The translations under genes and the position numbers were made by a program. The notes below the pieces were generated by a model. The model saw nothing but the letters and a program-made list of their open reading frames with translations, made no database searches and was not told the DNA's origin. 64,000 bases of DNA from Streptococcus sanguinis (lineage in GTDB: Bacteria; Bacillota; Bacilli; Lactobacillales; Streptococcaceae). Where the stretch lies: contig NZ_LR134002.1 of assembly GCF_900635155.1 (NCBI RefSeq), positions 1,302,001 through 1,366,000 of the forward strand. The letters are read 5' to 3'. Of the stretch, positions 43,826 to 54,293 are shown piece after piece. Positions within the stretch are counted from its first letter, which is position 1, and every line of letters begins with the position of its first letter.

Positions 43826-45988
43826 TTATTTTTTAATAAAATGCAACTGTCTGCTAAGATAATCTCCTTGCGGAAGATTCATAGTGATACCAGCATACAT
43901 GAGTTCTGCACCAGAGTAAACTGCGCCATTTCCTTGCAGCTCATAAAGCCCTTCTTCCTCTAAGTCTTTTAGTTTCAAGGTTGTTTCCATCGTTTCCACA
44001 ACTGATAAAACTCGGACGTAGGTTACAATCGTTTGATCTTCATAGTTAAATTGAACTGCTGCTTCATTGGAGCCAACATCTGGATTGATTAGCCTATACT
44101 GACGCCCTAGCTGGACCACTGGCCGTAATTCTTTATACAACTTCACCTGGTCAGCAATCGCAACTTTCTCTTCATCTGATAGACTAGTCAAATCAAGCTC
44201 ATACCCCAGATTTCCCATCATAGCTACATGACCACGAGTTGCCAACGGAGTAATCCGTCCCATCTGATGATTAGGCACTGCCGACACATGGGCACCCATT
44301 GAAATAGTCGGATAAAGATAAGAAGACCCATATTGGATTGGCAAACGAGCTATGGCATCGGTATTATCACTAGCCCAGACTTGAGGGAAATACCGCATCA
44401 TACCAAGATCATTTCGTCCACCACCACCTGAGCAGGACTCAAATAAAATATTCTCATATTTCTCTGTTAAATATTTTACAATTTCATAAAGCCCCAAGAT
44501 ATACTTATGCGACTGCATTTTGGTCGCCAGATAGTCAATGCCATTCCCAAGATTGGTAATATTACGATTCATATCCCATTTTATGTAGTCAATATCATGC
44601 TGACTTAACAACTGATCCAGTGTTTCTTTGATATATGCTACCACATCTGGATTAGCATAATCCAATACGAGTTGATTGCGAGAGTAAGTATGATCCCGAT
44701 CAGGTACTTGAATAGCCCAGTCTGGATGTGCCCGATACAGCTGACTGTCTACGGAAATCATTTCTGGCTCAACCCATAAACCAAATTGCAATCCTCTGCT
44801 ATGAACTTCTGCTATGAGCTCTGTCAAACTGCCACCTAGCTTATCTTCATTGACAAACCAGTCGCCCAGAGCCCGATTGTCATCAAAACGGTTGCCAAAC
44901 CAGCCATCATCGAGAACAAAGAGCTCAATACCAACTTTCTGTGCCTCATCTGCTAACTCTAGCAACTTCTCTTTTTTGAAATCAAAGTAAGTTGCTTCCC
45001 AGTTATTGATTAAAATTGGCCGCTCTCGCTTCGCAAAAGTTTTAGGAATGATATGCTCTTGAACAAAAGCTTGGCTCTCATGACTAAGACCAGACAAACC
45101 CTGAGCCGAATAATTCAACAGAGCAACAGGACTATAGAAAGTCTGTCCCGCTTCCAGTTTCCAAGCAAAGTTATCTTCATTGATACCGATACCTAACCGA
45201 ACTTCATTCAACTGATTTTGCTGAATCCAAGCTTCAAAGTTTCCGCTATAAAGGAGCTGAATTGCCCAAACTTGACCAGCCTCTTCCGTCGTTTCACTAT
45301 CACAAAGGATAAGGCTTGGAGTCTGCGCGTGACCAGAAGCTCCTCGGTTGGAAGCTATTTTGAAAATTCCCTGTTCTAGCTTGTGACGACGAACTGTTTT
45401 CTCCCTAGCATAAGCTCCCTGTAAACTAATCACATCATAAGTCCCTGCCGGCAAATCTGCCATTAAGCTCAAGTTCTTATGTATGACTGCTGTCTCTCTA
45501 CCGATATTTTCCAGCTTAGTAAAGGTTGCAATGGTATTGCTATCCTCAAAAGCTGTGTAATAGAGAGTGAGGCGTAAGTGAGCTACTTTATCCTCTAAAA
45601 TAAAGGCCAGTGTTTCTGCATCTTCTGTACTGTGAGGGCTAGGCAGTCCTGGAACTTCCAAACCTCCCTTAATCAGCTGACTCTCAACAAACCGAAAATC
45701 TGTTACTTCATTATTAGCATGTTGGACTTGCAGAGAAGGTTGCCGGAAGTCTCCTAAACCATGCTGCCCCAAAACCTGCCGCTGGGTATCTAAGCTAAAA
45801 CTCCGCTCATTCGACCTCGGATTACCAGAAAAAGCATGATCTCGCTCAAATACTGTATTGGAAAAATGATAGGATTCGATTTTTCTGCCTAAGTGTTTAA
45901 GCAAAAGGTAGCCATCCCTTTCCTCAATGATAAGACTGGAATTTTTTGTATTGATGTAGAATAGATGTTTGTCTATTTTGATAGCCAT
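43826..45988 (-). CDS. aga: Alpha-galactosidase (GH36)
   Basis: 720 residues, typical for bacterial GH36. The nucleophile Asp lies in [11 protein letters not shown] and the acid/base Asp in ASDNTDAI; the [12 protein letters not shown] and [14 protein letters not shown] segments line the active site. There is no export signal, so it cleaves imported melibiose and raffinose to galactose plus glucose or sucrose. It is the first gene of the msm operon, divergent from msmR. RBS TGGAGGTTC lies before the ATG. A cre-like site and a TTTACTAA box lie upstream. Confidence 0.95.
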   Translation of the reverse strand: MAIKIDKHLFYINTKNSSLIIEERDGYLLLKHLGRKIESYHFSNTVFERDHAFSGNPRSNERSFSLDTQRQVLGQHGLGDFRQPSLQVQHANNEVTDFRFVESQLIKGGLEVPGLPSPHSTEDAETLAFILEDKVAHLRLTLYYTAFEDSNTIATFTKLENIGRETAVIHKNLSLMADLPAGTYDVISLQGAYAREKTVRRHKLEQGIFKIASNRGASGHAQTPSLILCDSETTEEAGQVWAIQLLYSGNFEAWIQQNQLNEVRLGIGINEDNFAWKLEAGQTFYSPVALLNYSAQGLSGLSHESQAFVQEHIIPKTFAKRERPILINNWEATYFDFKKEKLLELADEAQKVGIELFVLDDGWFGNRFDDNRALGDWFVNEDKLGGSLTELIAEVHSRGLQFGLWVEPEMISVDSQLYRAHPDWAIQVPDRDHTYSRNQLVLDYANPDVVAYIKETLDQLLSQHDIDYIKWDMNRNITNLGNGIDYLATKMQSHKYILGLYEIVKYLTEKYENILFESCSGGGGRNDLGMMRYFPQVWASDNTDAIARLPIQYGSSYLYPTISMGAHVSAVPNHQMGRITPLATRGHVAMMGNLGYELDLTSLSDEEKVAIADQVKLYKELRPVVQLGRQYRLINPDVGSNEAAVQFNYEDQTIVTYVRVLSVVETMETTLKLKDLEEEGLYELQGNGAVYSGAELMYAGITMNLPQGDYLSRQLHFIKK

Positions 45989-46003
45989 TTCTGAACCTCC
46001 ATA

Positions 46004-46077
46004 TTTACTAATATTTTACCTTATGAAATCGCTTCCTAAAATAGAATTATGTTAGGAAAATATGGTAAAATGTTAGG
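46004..46077. promoter_or_regulatory. aga-msmR divergent control region
   Basis: Contains TTTACTAA (46004-46011), a TAAAAT -10 for aga (46018-46013, minus), a cre element at 46022-46039 with one mismatch, and two direct copies of TGTTAGG at 46050-46056 and 46071-46077, exactly 21 bp apart, the second abutting the msmR RBS. Two-turn spaced direct repeats are the usual AraC-family target, so these are proposed MsmR sites. A TAAAAT at 46066-46071 may be the msmR -10. Confidence 0.6.
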
Positions 46078-46090
46078 TAGGAGGTGAAAT

Positions 46091-46921
46091 ATGCTAGTTT
46101 TTTCAGAATACCAAACCGGAACAATTGATCTCGCACTTAGCTTCTACGGATACGAAGAGTGCGCACCTAGCTACTCTTTTGGACCAGCAATTAGAGATAC
46201 CTATGTGCTTCATTACGTTACCAAGGGGAAAGGAAGATTTCACTACAAAGGTAAAATTGTCGATTTAAAAGCGGGAGATCTCTTTCTGCTCAAGCCAAAT
46301 GAACTTACCTTTTATCAGGCAGACAAAGAAGAACCTTGGTCCTACTACTGGCTGGGAATAACTGGAGGTAGGGTTTATGACTACTTCAATCACTCACAGA
46401 TTTCCGAAGACTGCTACCTACTTGCTAACCAGGAACGAAAAACAGATAGGATTGGGAAAATTGTTGAGAACTTAGTTTACTTCGCTGAGCAGACCAAATC
46501 TAACCAACTAGCTCAACTCCATATTATGGGCCAACTTTATGAACTCATCTTTCACTTGGGCAGCGTTGCCTATAAGCCCCAAGCAAATACCCTATCTGCA
46601 AGCCAGCAACTCTATCTAGCCTGCAAGCAGATAATTGACACTCAATATCCCAATCCTAACCTCAGCATTCAAGATATGGCAATTAAATTGTCCGTTCATC
46701 GCAGCTATCTAACAACCATTTTCAAGGAGGAGCATCAAAGCTCACCTAAAGAATATCTGGAATATGTCCGAATGCATCGAGCTAAACAACTCCTCAAAAA
46801 CACCCGTGAGCCTGTTCAATTTATCGCCTATTCTGTCGGTTTCTCAGATCCCCTTTACTTTTCAAAGGCTTTTAAAAAATATTTTGGCTTTTCACCAAGC
46901 TCATTTCGAGAACAAAGTTAA
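46091..46921 (+). CDS. msmR: AraC-family activator of the msm operon
   Basis: 276 residues: an N-terminal cupin sugar-sensing domain (GRFHYKGKIVDLKAGDLFLLKPNE) and a C-terminal double HTH (LSIQDMAIKLSVHRSYLTTIFKEE; VQFIAYSVGFSDPLYFSKAFKKYFGFSPSSFR). MsmR of S. mutans activates the msm genes in response to melibiose or raffinose. The divergent position against aga supports the symbol. RBS TAGGAGGTGA is adjacent to one of the proposed operator repeats, so autoregulation is plausible. Confidence 0.9.
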   Translation: MLVFSEYQTGTIDLALSFYGYEECAPSYSFGPAIRDTYVLHYVTKGKGRFHYKGKIVDLKAGDLFLLKPNELTFYQADKEEPWSYYWLGITGGRVYDYFNHSQISEDCYLLANQERKTDRIGKIVENLVYFAEQTKSNQLAQLHIMGQLYELIFHLGSVAYKPQANTLSASQQLYLACKQIIDTQYPNPNLSIQDMAIKLSVHRSYLTTIFKEEHQSSPKEYLEYVRMHRAKQLLKNTREPVQFIAYSVGFSDPLYFSKAFKKYFGFSPSSFREQS

Positions 46922-46923
46922 GT

Positions 46924-46968
46924 TTTACTAAACATATCTTTGTTATTTACTAATTTTTGAGTTATAAT
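46924..46968 (+). promoter_or_regulatory. galR promoter with two TTTACTAA boxes
   Basis: TTGTTA (46940-46945), 17 bases and TATAAT (46963-46968). Direct TTTACTAA copies at 46924-46931 and 46946-46953 are 22 bp apart; the second occupies the promoter spacer. The same octamer forms the palindrome at galK, so GalR autoregulation is likely. Confidence 0.65.
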
Positions 46969-46988
46969 TTATGTAGACAGTAAATTAA

Positions 46989-48005
<1,017 letters not shown>

Positions 48006-48021
48006 GCTAGAAAGACCGCCT

Positions 48022-48957
48022 ATGAAAACCTACGAAAAAATCTTTGACATCCTCAGTCAGGCTAACGACTATGTCAACGGTGAAAAAATAGCCCAAGAAT
48101 TGGGCATTTCACGAACTTCCATTTGGAAGGCCATTCAAAAATTGGAGAGAGAAGGCATCCAAATCGAATCCGTCAAAAACCGAGGCTATCGATTGACAGC
48201 GGGTGACCTATTGATTCCTGATTGGATTGAGACACACTCACCTGTTCAGGTCTCCTTCAATACTGACTGCCAGTCCACTCAGATGGATGCCAAGGCTGGC
48301 ATGGAGGCCGGACGCCCGGCCAACACTCTCTATCTGGCTGCAGCTCAATCCGCAGGCCGTGGCCGGTTTGGGCGCAGCTTCTTCTGCCCCAGTCAAGGCG
48401 GCTTTTACATGTCTCTCCACCTCAAGCCCAACCTCCCCTTCGACCAGCTCCCATCCTATACTATCTTGACTGCGGGAGCTATCTACAAGGCAGTAAAAAA
48501 TCTAACCCTTATAGAGGTTGATATCAAGTGGGTCAATGACATTTACTATCGAAACAAGAAAATTTCCGGCATCCTGACCGAGGCTACAACTTCTATCGAG
48601 ACAGGACTTGTCACCGATGTTATCATCGGTGTTGGCTTTAATTTTTTCATAACAGACTTTCCAGCCGACATCAAAGAAAAAGCCGGCTCCCTCTTTGAAG
48701 AGAAGCCAGCTATCAGTCGCAATGAGCTCATTGCCGAGATTTGGAAATGCTTCTACGAAAGTGACCCAGAAGAGCTCATCTATCTCTACAAGCAGCGCTC
48801 CTTGGTGCTAGGACGACAAGTGACCTTTAGCCAAAAAGGCGCAAACTACCAAGGTTTGGCCAAGGATATCTCAGACAGCGGGCAACTTTTGGTCCAGCTG
48901 ACAGATGGTCAGGAAATCTGGCTCAACAGCGGCGAAGTCTCGTTGACCAGTTGGTAA
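48022..48957 (+). CDS. birA: Bifunctional biotin-protein ligase/repressor BirA
   Basis: 311 residues: an N-terminal winged HTH (NGEKIAQELGISRTSIWKAIQKLE) and a ligase domain with the biotinyl-AMP loop SAGRGRFGRSF, the lysine motif KWVNDIYY and a C-terminal SH3-like cap. It activates biotin and transfers it to biotin-dependent carboxylase subunits, and may repress biotin genes through the HTH. It begins 16 bases after galR and probably shares its transcript. Confidence 0.94.
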   Translation: MKTYEKIFDILSQANDYVNGEKIAQELGISRTSIWKAIQKLEREGIQIESVKNRGYRLTAGDLLIPDWIETHSPVQVSFNTDCQSTQMDAKAGMEAGRPANTLYLAAAQSAGRGRFGRSFFCPSQGGFYMSLHLKPNLPFDQLPSYTILTAGAIYKAVKNLTLIEVDIKWVNDIYYRNKKISGILTEATTSIETGLVTDVIIGVGFNFFITDFPADIKEKAGSLFEEKPAISRNELIAEIWKCFYESDPEELIYLYKQRSLVLGRQVTFSQKGANYQGLAKDISDSGQLLVQLTDGQEIWLNSGEVSLTSW

Positions 48958-48973
48958 TCAAAAATTTCATTTC

Positions 48974-49008
48974 AAAAGGACTGAGTCACATAGCTCAGTC
49001 CTGTTTTC
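48974..49008. terminator. Bidirectional terminator between birA and the DUF3272 gene
   Basis: AGGACTGAG (48977-48985) pairs with CTCAGTCCT (48994-49002), with TTTT on one side and AAAA on the other, between two convergent genes. Confidence 0.82.
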
Positions 49009-49009
49009 A

Positions 49010-49201
49010 TTATTTCGGTCCTAAATGTTTATCGATTTCATCCACAATCCGCCCCATGACATAGGAAATCTGCAGATTGCGCAACACCAAAACTGCCCAG
49101 AAAGCAGCCATAAAATAGTGCCCCGCCATGATGGATTCATTGAAAAAATAGGTTTCTAAGGCTGTGAAAACAGCCATCACAATAAATTGTCGTCTGTTCA
49201 T
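49010..49201 (-). CDS. DUF3272-family small membrane protein
   Basis: 63 residues with two likely membrane-associated helices (RRQFIVMAVFTALETYFF; YFMAAFWAVLVLRNLQISYVMG) and a charged C-terminus. It matches the streptococcal DUF3272 family found beside dnaX. Function is unknown. There is no RBS: an extended -10 lies six bases before the ATG, so the mRNA is predicted to be leaderless. Confidence 0.75.
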   Translation of the reverse strand: MNRRQFIVMAVFTALETYFFNESIMAGHYFMAAFWAVLVLRNLQISYVMGRIVDEIDKHLGPK

Positions 49202-49207
49202 AGTTTT

Positions 49208-49216
49208 ATTATAACA
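49208..49216 (-). promoter_or_regulatory. Extended -10 promoter 6 nt before an ATG (leaderless candidate)
   Basis: On the minus strand TG-T-TATAAT, then AAAACT, then the ATG of the DUF3272 gene. +1 should fall on the start codon. Confidence 0.6.
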
Positions 49217-49238
49217 CGAAAGCCTAGAAAAATCTTTT

Positions 49239-50909
49239 TTAATCCTCTTGAATGGTAATTTTTTCTGCTAAAAAGTCAAATCCCTCGGGAATCAGGCTTT
49301 CCTCTTCTTTTTCTTCAACCTCTGCCTTGCCATTGCGGCTGCGAGCCGAAAAATCCGCCCGAATCTTGGTCCACTCTTCTAAGGAAATAGCCAAAATCTC
49401 TGGTGAAAATCCTGCCGCATTGCTGAGGATATTGCCAAACATGGTATTGAGATTGTCCCGCTTCATGGTCTGCTCAGCGTTAAAATTAGACTCAAAAGCT
49501 AAGATGGCATGACTTTCATTGGCTGCCACTGGCTGCGAGCCTGCCAGCAAGGCCTTATCAGCTCCAGCCAGACTTTCAATAATCTCACCCCAAGCATTCT
49601 GCAGCTTAGTCAGATTGCTGCGAGCCAGACTAGGATTGTCAACAGCCTCTTCTAGGATAGCATTGACCTTATTGCGGTCTGCTCGGTAGCCCTTAGATTT
49701 CTGTGGTCGAATATCCGAAGTTTTGACAGCTGCTGCAGGTTTTCCATTGCCATTAGCCAGCTGCTGCTTAAGACTATCAATTTCTTGTCTCAATCCCTTA
49801 AGTTCATCAGCTAGATTATCCGGAATCGCTGCCACCATAGGATGGCTGCTGTTCTCTGCCAGTCGAATGGTCATCATTTCTGTATAAATCTTAGGCTGCA
49901 GGCTGTTCTTGATGTCTGCCAAACTCTTGGTCGCCATATCAATCATGGCAAAGAGGGTATCCTGCGGTGTCTTGAGATTTTCCAGAAAGAGCTCACTAGC
50001 ATGATGATTCTCCCCGCCAGTTTTGACAATGATTAGGTCACGCAGGTATTGTAGGAGGTCCGTCACAAAACGGGCCATGTTTTTGCCGCTATCAAAAATC
50101 AGATTGAGATTATCCAAGGCTGCTACTGCATCATGAGCAATCAAGGCTGCTACATAGGCATCCAAGGCTCCCAAGCTGATAGAGCCAGTGATTTCTTCTG
50201 CTATGTCTGTGGTCAAACGATTTTCCTGGGTTAAGCTAAGAGCCTGATCGAGGATAGATAAGGCGTCCCGCATACCGCCCTCAGCTCGACGGGCAATAAT
50301 CTGCACACCTTCTTGCTCAAAGTCAATGCCTTCCTGCTCCAAAATCCACTCAATATGAGTAATAATGTCCTGCGTCTTGATAGACTTAAACTCAAAACGC
50401 TGAACACGGGAAAGAATGGTCGCTGGAATCTTATGCAGTTCTGTCGTCGCTAGGATAAAAACTACATTTTCTGTCGGTTCTTCCAAGGTCTTGAGCAAGG
50501 CATTAAAAGCCCCAGTCGAGAGCATATGCACCTCGTCAATGATATAGACCTTGTGCTTGGCAAGACTGGGTGCATAGGTTGACTTGTCCCGAATGTCACG
50601 AATCTCATCTACCCCATTATTTGAAGCAGCGTCGATTTCGATAACGTCTTCAAGGCTCCCCTCAGTAATGGCCTGACAGATATAGCAGTCATTGCAGGGC
50701 TCACCGTCTTTTTGATTCGGACAATTCATAGCCTTAGCAAAAATCTTGGCAACACTGGTTTTCCCTGTTCCACGCGGGCCAGAAAAGAGATAGGCATGGC
50801 TAATTTTCCCTTGCTCCACAGCCTGCCGCAGGGTGGTGGCCACTACCTGCTGACCCACCAGCTGACCAAAGGTCTGACTGCGGTACTTTCGATATAAAGC
50901 TTGATACAT
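49239..50909 (-). CDS. dnaX: DNA polymerase III subunit gamma/tau
   Basis: 556 residues. Clamp-loader AAA+ ATPase: Walker A GPRGTGKTS, a four-Cys zinc module (CPNQKDGEPCNDCYIC), Walker B YIIDEVHML and the SRC-like sensor TILSRVQRFEF. The C-terminal tau part (from about 370) is shorter than in E. coli. It loads the beta clamp at the fork. It overlaps the fRMsr stop codon by one base (RBS GGAGAAA before the ATG). Confidence 0.95.
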   Translation of the reverse strand: MYQALYRKYRSQTFGQLVGQQVVATTLRQAVEQGKISHAYLFSGPRGTGKTSVAKIFAKAMNCPNQKDGEPCNDCYICQAITEGSLEDVIEIDAASNNGVDEIRDIRDKSTYAPSLAKHKVYIIDEVHMLSTGAFNALLKTLEEPTENVVFILATTELHKIPATILSRVQRFEFKSIKTQDIITHIEWILEQEGIDFEQEGVQIIARRAEGGMRDALSILDQALSLTQENRLTTDIAEEITGSISLGALDAYVAALIAHDAVAALDNLNLIFDSGKNMARFVTDLLQYLRDLIIVKTGGENHHASELFLENLKTPQDTLFAMIDMATKSLADIKNSLQPKIYTEMMTIRLAENSSHPMVAAIPDNLADELKGLRQEIDSLKQQLANGNGKPAAAVKTSDIRPQKSKGYRADRNKVNAILEEAVDNPSLARSNLTKLQNAWGEIIESLAGADKALLAGSQPVAANESHAILAFESNFNAEQTMKRDNLNTMFGNILSNAAGFSPEILAISLEEWTKIRADFSARSRNGKAEVEEKEEESLIPEGFDFLAEKITIQED

Positions 50910-51406
50910 TAGGCTTTTTCTCCAAACATTTCAAAATTCCAAGTCGTTTTTTCAAGCAAAATCTGGACGAACTTTTCCAGATATTCCTGATCTACCTTAT
51001 CATAATCACCTGTCAAGGATGAGTCTAAATCCAGCACTCCAAGAAGGCGGCCGTCTTTTACCATGGGCACCACAATCTCGCTTTTCGCTCTGCTGTCACA
51101 GGAGATATAGTTGGCATGCTGAGTCACATCATCTACGATAATTGTCTCTTCTTTCTCCGCAGATTCCCCACAGACACCCTTGCCCAGCGCAATATGGACA
51201 CAGGAAACCCCGCCCTGAAAAGGCCCTAAAATCAGCTCCTTACCATCAAAAAGATAGAAACCTGTAAATACCGAATGAGGCAGGGCTTGATTGAGCAGGG
51301 CGCTAGCATTGGAAAGATTGGCCAAAGCGTTGGTCTCACCCTCCAACAAGGCTTCCAACTGAGCCAGTAAAAGTTGATAATTTGAAATTTTTTCTTTTGT
51401 GTTCAT
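50909..51406 (-). CDS. GAF-domain free methionine-(R)-sulfoxide reductase (fRMsr)
   Basis: 165 residues from the ATG at 51406 ([20 protein letters not shown]). An upstream in-frame TTG at 51439 overlaps the previous stop but lacks an RBS. The GAF domain holds the three family cysteines in [16 protein letters not shown] and [16 protein letters not shown]. fRMsr reduces free methionine-R-sulfoxide with thioredoxin. A clear extended -10 seven bases before the ATG predicts a leaderless message. Confidence 0.83.
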   Translation of the reverse strand: MNTKEKISNYQLLLAQLEALLEGETNALANLSNASALLNQALPHSVFTGFYLFDGKELILGPFQGGVSCVHIALGKGVCGESAEKEETIIVDDVTQHANYISCDSRAKSEIVVPMVKDGRLLGVLDLDSSLTGDYDKVDQEYLEKFVQILLEKTTWNFEMFGEKA

Positions 51407-51413
51407 AGAGTCT

Positions 51414-51422
51414 ATTATATCA
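51414..51422 (-). promoter_or_regulatory. Extended -10 promoter 7 nt before an ATG (leaderless candidate)
   Basis: On the minus strand TG-A-TATAAT, then AGACTCT, then ATG of the fRMsr gene. It lies in the end of the preceding hydrolase gene's intergenic junction and no Shine-Dalgarno separates promoter and start codon. Confidence 0.6.
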
Positions 51423-51435
51423 AAAAGCCGGTCTT

Positions 51436-52269
51436 TCAACCAAGCTTTTCTTTAATTTTGTTATCCAAAAATTCATCAATCAGTCTATTTACAATATCGG
51501 GTTGGTCGGTATTTGAATTATGTCCCGCCTTATCAATCCATTGAACAGACTTCCCAGTATTTTTTTCATAGGCTTTCAAATATCGTATACAAGACCCTGC
51601 ACGATCTTCTTTTCCACATATAACCAATTGTGGACATTTTACTTCATAAGAAAGCTTCTTCTCTACTGCTTCTGAAAATATCTTATATCCGTATCCCGCA
51701 AGACGAGCATACCTTTTTTGATCGCCATCATAAACCATCATCATATCATACATCAGTTTTCTTCCATAGTCTGTTGTTGATACGCTTTTAGGCCCAGATT
51801 TCAAAAGAAATTTCCATGGATAGATTCTATAAATTGCCTCCATATTTTTTAAGAGCCACAATTCCATAGCTGTATAATACTTCCTTTGAAGGGATGGTGA
51901 ATTAATCGTAACAAGACCTTTTAATTTCTCAGGAAAAAGTTGAGCATAAACCTGTCCTACATATCCTCCCATTGACTGACCAATTACTATTGGATTTTCT
52001 ATTCTCTCTTTGATAAATATTCCATCTAGCCAACTTGCTAGATCAAATAAAGTAAAATCGAGATGAAATGGGTAAGACGAAGCGTGTCCAGGTGCGTCCC
52101 AAACCAAGACTCTATATTTGTCTTTAAAGTACTCTATTTGTTTGTCAAATAATCTATGGTCAGCTGTAAGTCCAGGTAAAAAGATAAGAGCACTTTTCGC
52201 TGATGCATACATATCATTTGTCCAATAGTGAATGACTCCACTTGATGTTTCGTGTATCTTTTCAATCAA
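51436..52269 (-). CDS. Alpha/beta-hydrolase
   Basis: 277 residues. The fold marks are [12 protein letters not shown] (oxyanion loop), the nucleophile elbow GQSMGG, a late Asp in ICGKEDRAG and the catalytic His in [12 protein letters not shown]. It starts with TTG and only a weak GGGTG upstream. The gene is visibly more A/T-rich than its neighbours (dnaX, gal genes), so horizontal acquisition is possible. No substrate can be assigned; esterase, lipase or C-C hydrolase activities all fit. Confidence 0.75.
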   Translation of the reverse strand: MIEKIHETSSGVIHYWTNDMYASAKSALIFLPGLTADHRLFDKQIEYFKDKYRVLVWDAPGHASSYPFHLDFTLFDLASWLDGIFIKERIENPIVIGQSMGGYVGQVYAQLFPEKLKGLVTINSPSLQRKYYTAMELWLLKNMEAIYRIYPWKFLLKSGPKSVSTTDYGRKLMYDMMMVYDGDQKRYARLAGYGYKIFSEAVEKKLSYEVKCPQLVICGKEDRAGSCIRYLKAYEKNTGKSVQWIDKAGHNSNTDQPDIVNRLIDEFLDNKIKEKLG

Positions 52270-52287
52270 AATACTACACCCGCATTC

Positions 52288-52911
52288 TTATTTATTTTCC
52301 ACCAAAACCTTCACTTCTTCACCCTCCACAAGCACAGCTTGGTGATTATTTAGGGGAAGCAGATTCAGCTGGTCGCTGTATGTATCCAGAGTGGACTGAG
52401 CACTTTCGACAAAAGGTTCTTCGCCAACATGAGGCAGGATATAAAAATCTACCTCGTTTAGTGCCTCTGTATCATTCAGTTCCTTAGCAACCGCCTTATC
52501 GTCCATAAGCTTATTATAGTCAATGTCTTTGGCTGTGATGATAGCACCAGCAGATTCGCCCACATAAACCATGCCATCCGCAATCTGCTCTTTTATCAAG
52601 GACAGAAGCTGCTTTTTCTTTAGTTCTTGCAGAAGATAAAAAGTATTGCCACCAGAGACATAGAGGAGCTTGCTTTGGAAAATTTTTGCCTGAGCTGTTT
52701 TTCTATCACAAGCTGAAATATCCAAGACTTCTACTTGAAATCCCAAGTCCTCAAAGGTTTGCAGGGCTTCGTCAATATAACCCCTATAGTCTTCTACATT
52801 TCCAGCCGTCGGGATAAAAAGTACCTGATTGCCCAATTGCTTTTCAGACGCATATTGTCTGAACAAGTCCTTGACTCCCGCAAAATATGAACATAAAAAT
52901 AATTGTTTCAT
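52288..52911 (-). CDS. Peptidase E-like protein (S51 family, glutamine-amidotransferase fold)
   Basis: 207 residues. The nucleophile elbow VYVGESAGAII (Ser in G-x-S-A-G) and the class-I-amidotransferase-like layout (VLFIPTAGNVEDYRGYID; LLYVSGGNTFYLLQEL) identify the S51 family, whose members cleave Asp-X dipeptides or cyanophycin fragments. RBS AGGAGG before the ATG. It is preceded by the frameshifted methyltransferase (11 bases). Confidence 0.82.
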   Translation of the reverse strand: MKQLFLCSYFAGVKDLFRQYASEKQLGNQVLFIPTAGNVEDYRGYIDEALQTFEDLGFQVEVLDISACDRKTAQAKIFQSKLLYVSGGNTFYLLQELKKKQLLSLIKEQIADGMVYVGESAGAIITAKDIDYNKLMDDKAVAKELNDTEALNEVDFYILPHVGEEPFVESAQSTLDTYSDQLNLLPLNNHQAVLVEGEEVKVLVENK

Positions 52912-52922
52912 AGGATACCTCC

Positions 52923-53538
52923 TTATTTTTTCCCTATTTTATAAAGAATCCATTGGCCCTTTCTTTGACTATCGATGAGATGTAAATCCAAGTCTGTCAA
53001 ATAGTTTTCCAGTTTTTCTTGCTTTGTAAAGCCTGGTAGGTAATAAGCTAATTTGCTCCATTCACATGCCAGTAAGATGATTCCATCTGGCTTAAGTTCT
53101 AGGAAGGATTGAGTTAGATTTGACCAATGAAAATGGGTCTGAAATGCTGTAATCAAATCAAATTCGCTAACGGAAAGATCCGTTTTCTCAACATTTTTCA
53201 CCTCAAAAGATAAGTCAGGCTCAGCCAATTTTTCAGCTGCTCTGATGGCCGTAGAAGAAATATCAATCCCCAGAACTCGACTATTAGGAAAGTTATTTTT
53301 CAAATATTTCGAGGACGCTCCATTTCCAACTCCAACATCCAAAATAGCTTTAAATCTCTTCCTATAATCCAGCTGACTGACCGCCCAAACAACCATGGGC
53401 ATATAAACACGATTCTATAACCTCATCATCCATAATCCAATAAGGCCGGACGGTCTCTTTGATTGGTAAATCAAGTAAAGAAAAGCAAGAATAATCAGAA
53501 AGCCAATCATTGGATAAATCATCTGTCTTCCCTCTCAT
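52923..53538 (-). pseudogene. Class I SAM methyltransferase interrupted by a one-base frameshift
   Basis: The intact part from 53402 downstream (159 codons) has the SAM motif I ILDVGVGNGASSKYL, the acidic motif II LGIDISS and a later FDLITAFQTHFHWS. It lacks the usual N-terminal helices. These are found in another frame immediately upstream: MRGKTDDLSNDWL (ATG at 53538, RBS CGGAAG) through RPYWIMDDEVIE. Removing a single T on the coding strand at 53412 joins them as DDEVIE-RVYMPMVVWAVSQLDY. The full protein would be about 205 residues. It may be a true pseudogene, phase variation or a sequencing error. Confidence 0.7.
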
Positions 53539-54100
53539 ATCTTCCGCCATAAAGCTTTTTAGCTTCCTCTGTATAGTTCTTGATAAAATCCGTTTTCGCC
53601 TCTGTATAGGCATCACGATTGTGCTCGTATTGCTTCCACAAGGACAGCTTGAGCTTTTCATAGTCTTTAGCTACAGCAGGGTGCTCCTGTAAGTAGTCTC
53701 TAAAGTAAAGTTCATCATGATCGCCTTCATAGCGCAGATGCAGATGGAAAACCCGCTCGGCAAAACCACTCGGTGTGTAGCCTTTATTAAATGACATCCG
53801 CCCTTGGCTTTCTGACATGAGCAGATAACCATTTTTCAGCAGCGACTCTCTCATTGCCGCCATATCTGTTTCTATGGGAATTTCCAGCATGATATCCACT
53901 ATAGGCTTAGCCCAGATGGTCTTTACCGATGTTGAGCCAATATGACTAAGACGAACAATCTGATGTTCTGGCAAAAAACTCAAGAGCCGAAGCCGTTCCG
54001 CCTCATACCAATCTTTCCACGCTGCCTGATGCTCTCTCAGAAAAATCGGAAAAAGCTGCCATAGCTCCTCGAGTGACATTTCCTCTAAAGATGGACTCAT
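53519..54100 (-). CDS. GrpB-family (UPF0157 nucleotidyltransferase-fold) protein
   Basis: 193 residues from the ATG at 54100 with AAGGAGG eight bases upstream; an in-frame upstream start at 54127 lacks an RBS. The family marks are HIGSTSVKTIWAKPIVDIMLEI (G-S-T-S plus the D-I-x-x metal motif of a minimal nucleotidyltransferase), NLHLRYE-like FHLHLRYEGDHDE and the LFRDYL-like YFRDYLQEHP. Function is not established. Its 3' end overlaps the start of the frameshifted methyltransferase. Confidence 0.85.
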   Translation of the reverse strand: MSPSLEEMSLEELWQLFPIFLREHQAAWKDWYEAERLRLLSFLPEHQIVRLSHIGSTSVKTIWAKPIVDIMLEIPIETDMAAMRESLLKNGYLLMSESQGRMSFNKGYTPSGFAERVFHLHLRYEGDHDELYFRDYLQEHPAVAKDYEKLKLSLWKQYEHNRDAYTEAKTDFIKNYTEEAKKLYGGRYEREDR

Positions 54101-54229
54101 AAGCACCTCCTTGGGTAATTTATACAAGCGTTTTCTCTAGTTATGATTATAGGAAAAATACACATCCGAGTCAAACCTCGCACTTATTGAACAAATATTT
54201 ATTTTTGTAATATTTTTGAAAAGTTTTAG

Positions 54230-54258
54230 TTGTCAAACAATCTATTTTTTAGTAGAAT
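54230..54258 (+). promoter_or_regulatory. Promoter of the secreted nuclease gene
   Basis: TTGTCA (54230-54235), a 17-base spacer and TAGAAT (54253-54258), then RBS AAAGGAG and the ATG at 54294. Confidence 0.65.
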
Positions 54259-54293
54259 GATGTCGGAGATATATTATTTAAAAGGAGTTCTTT

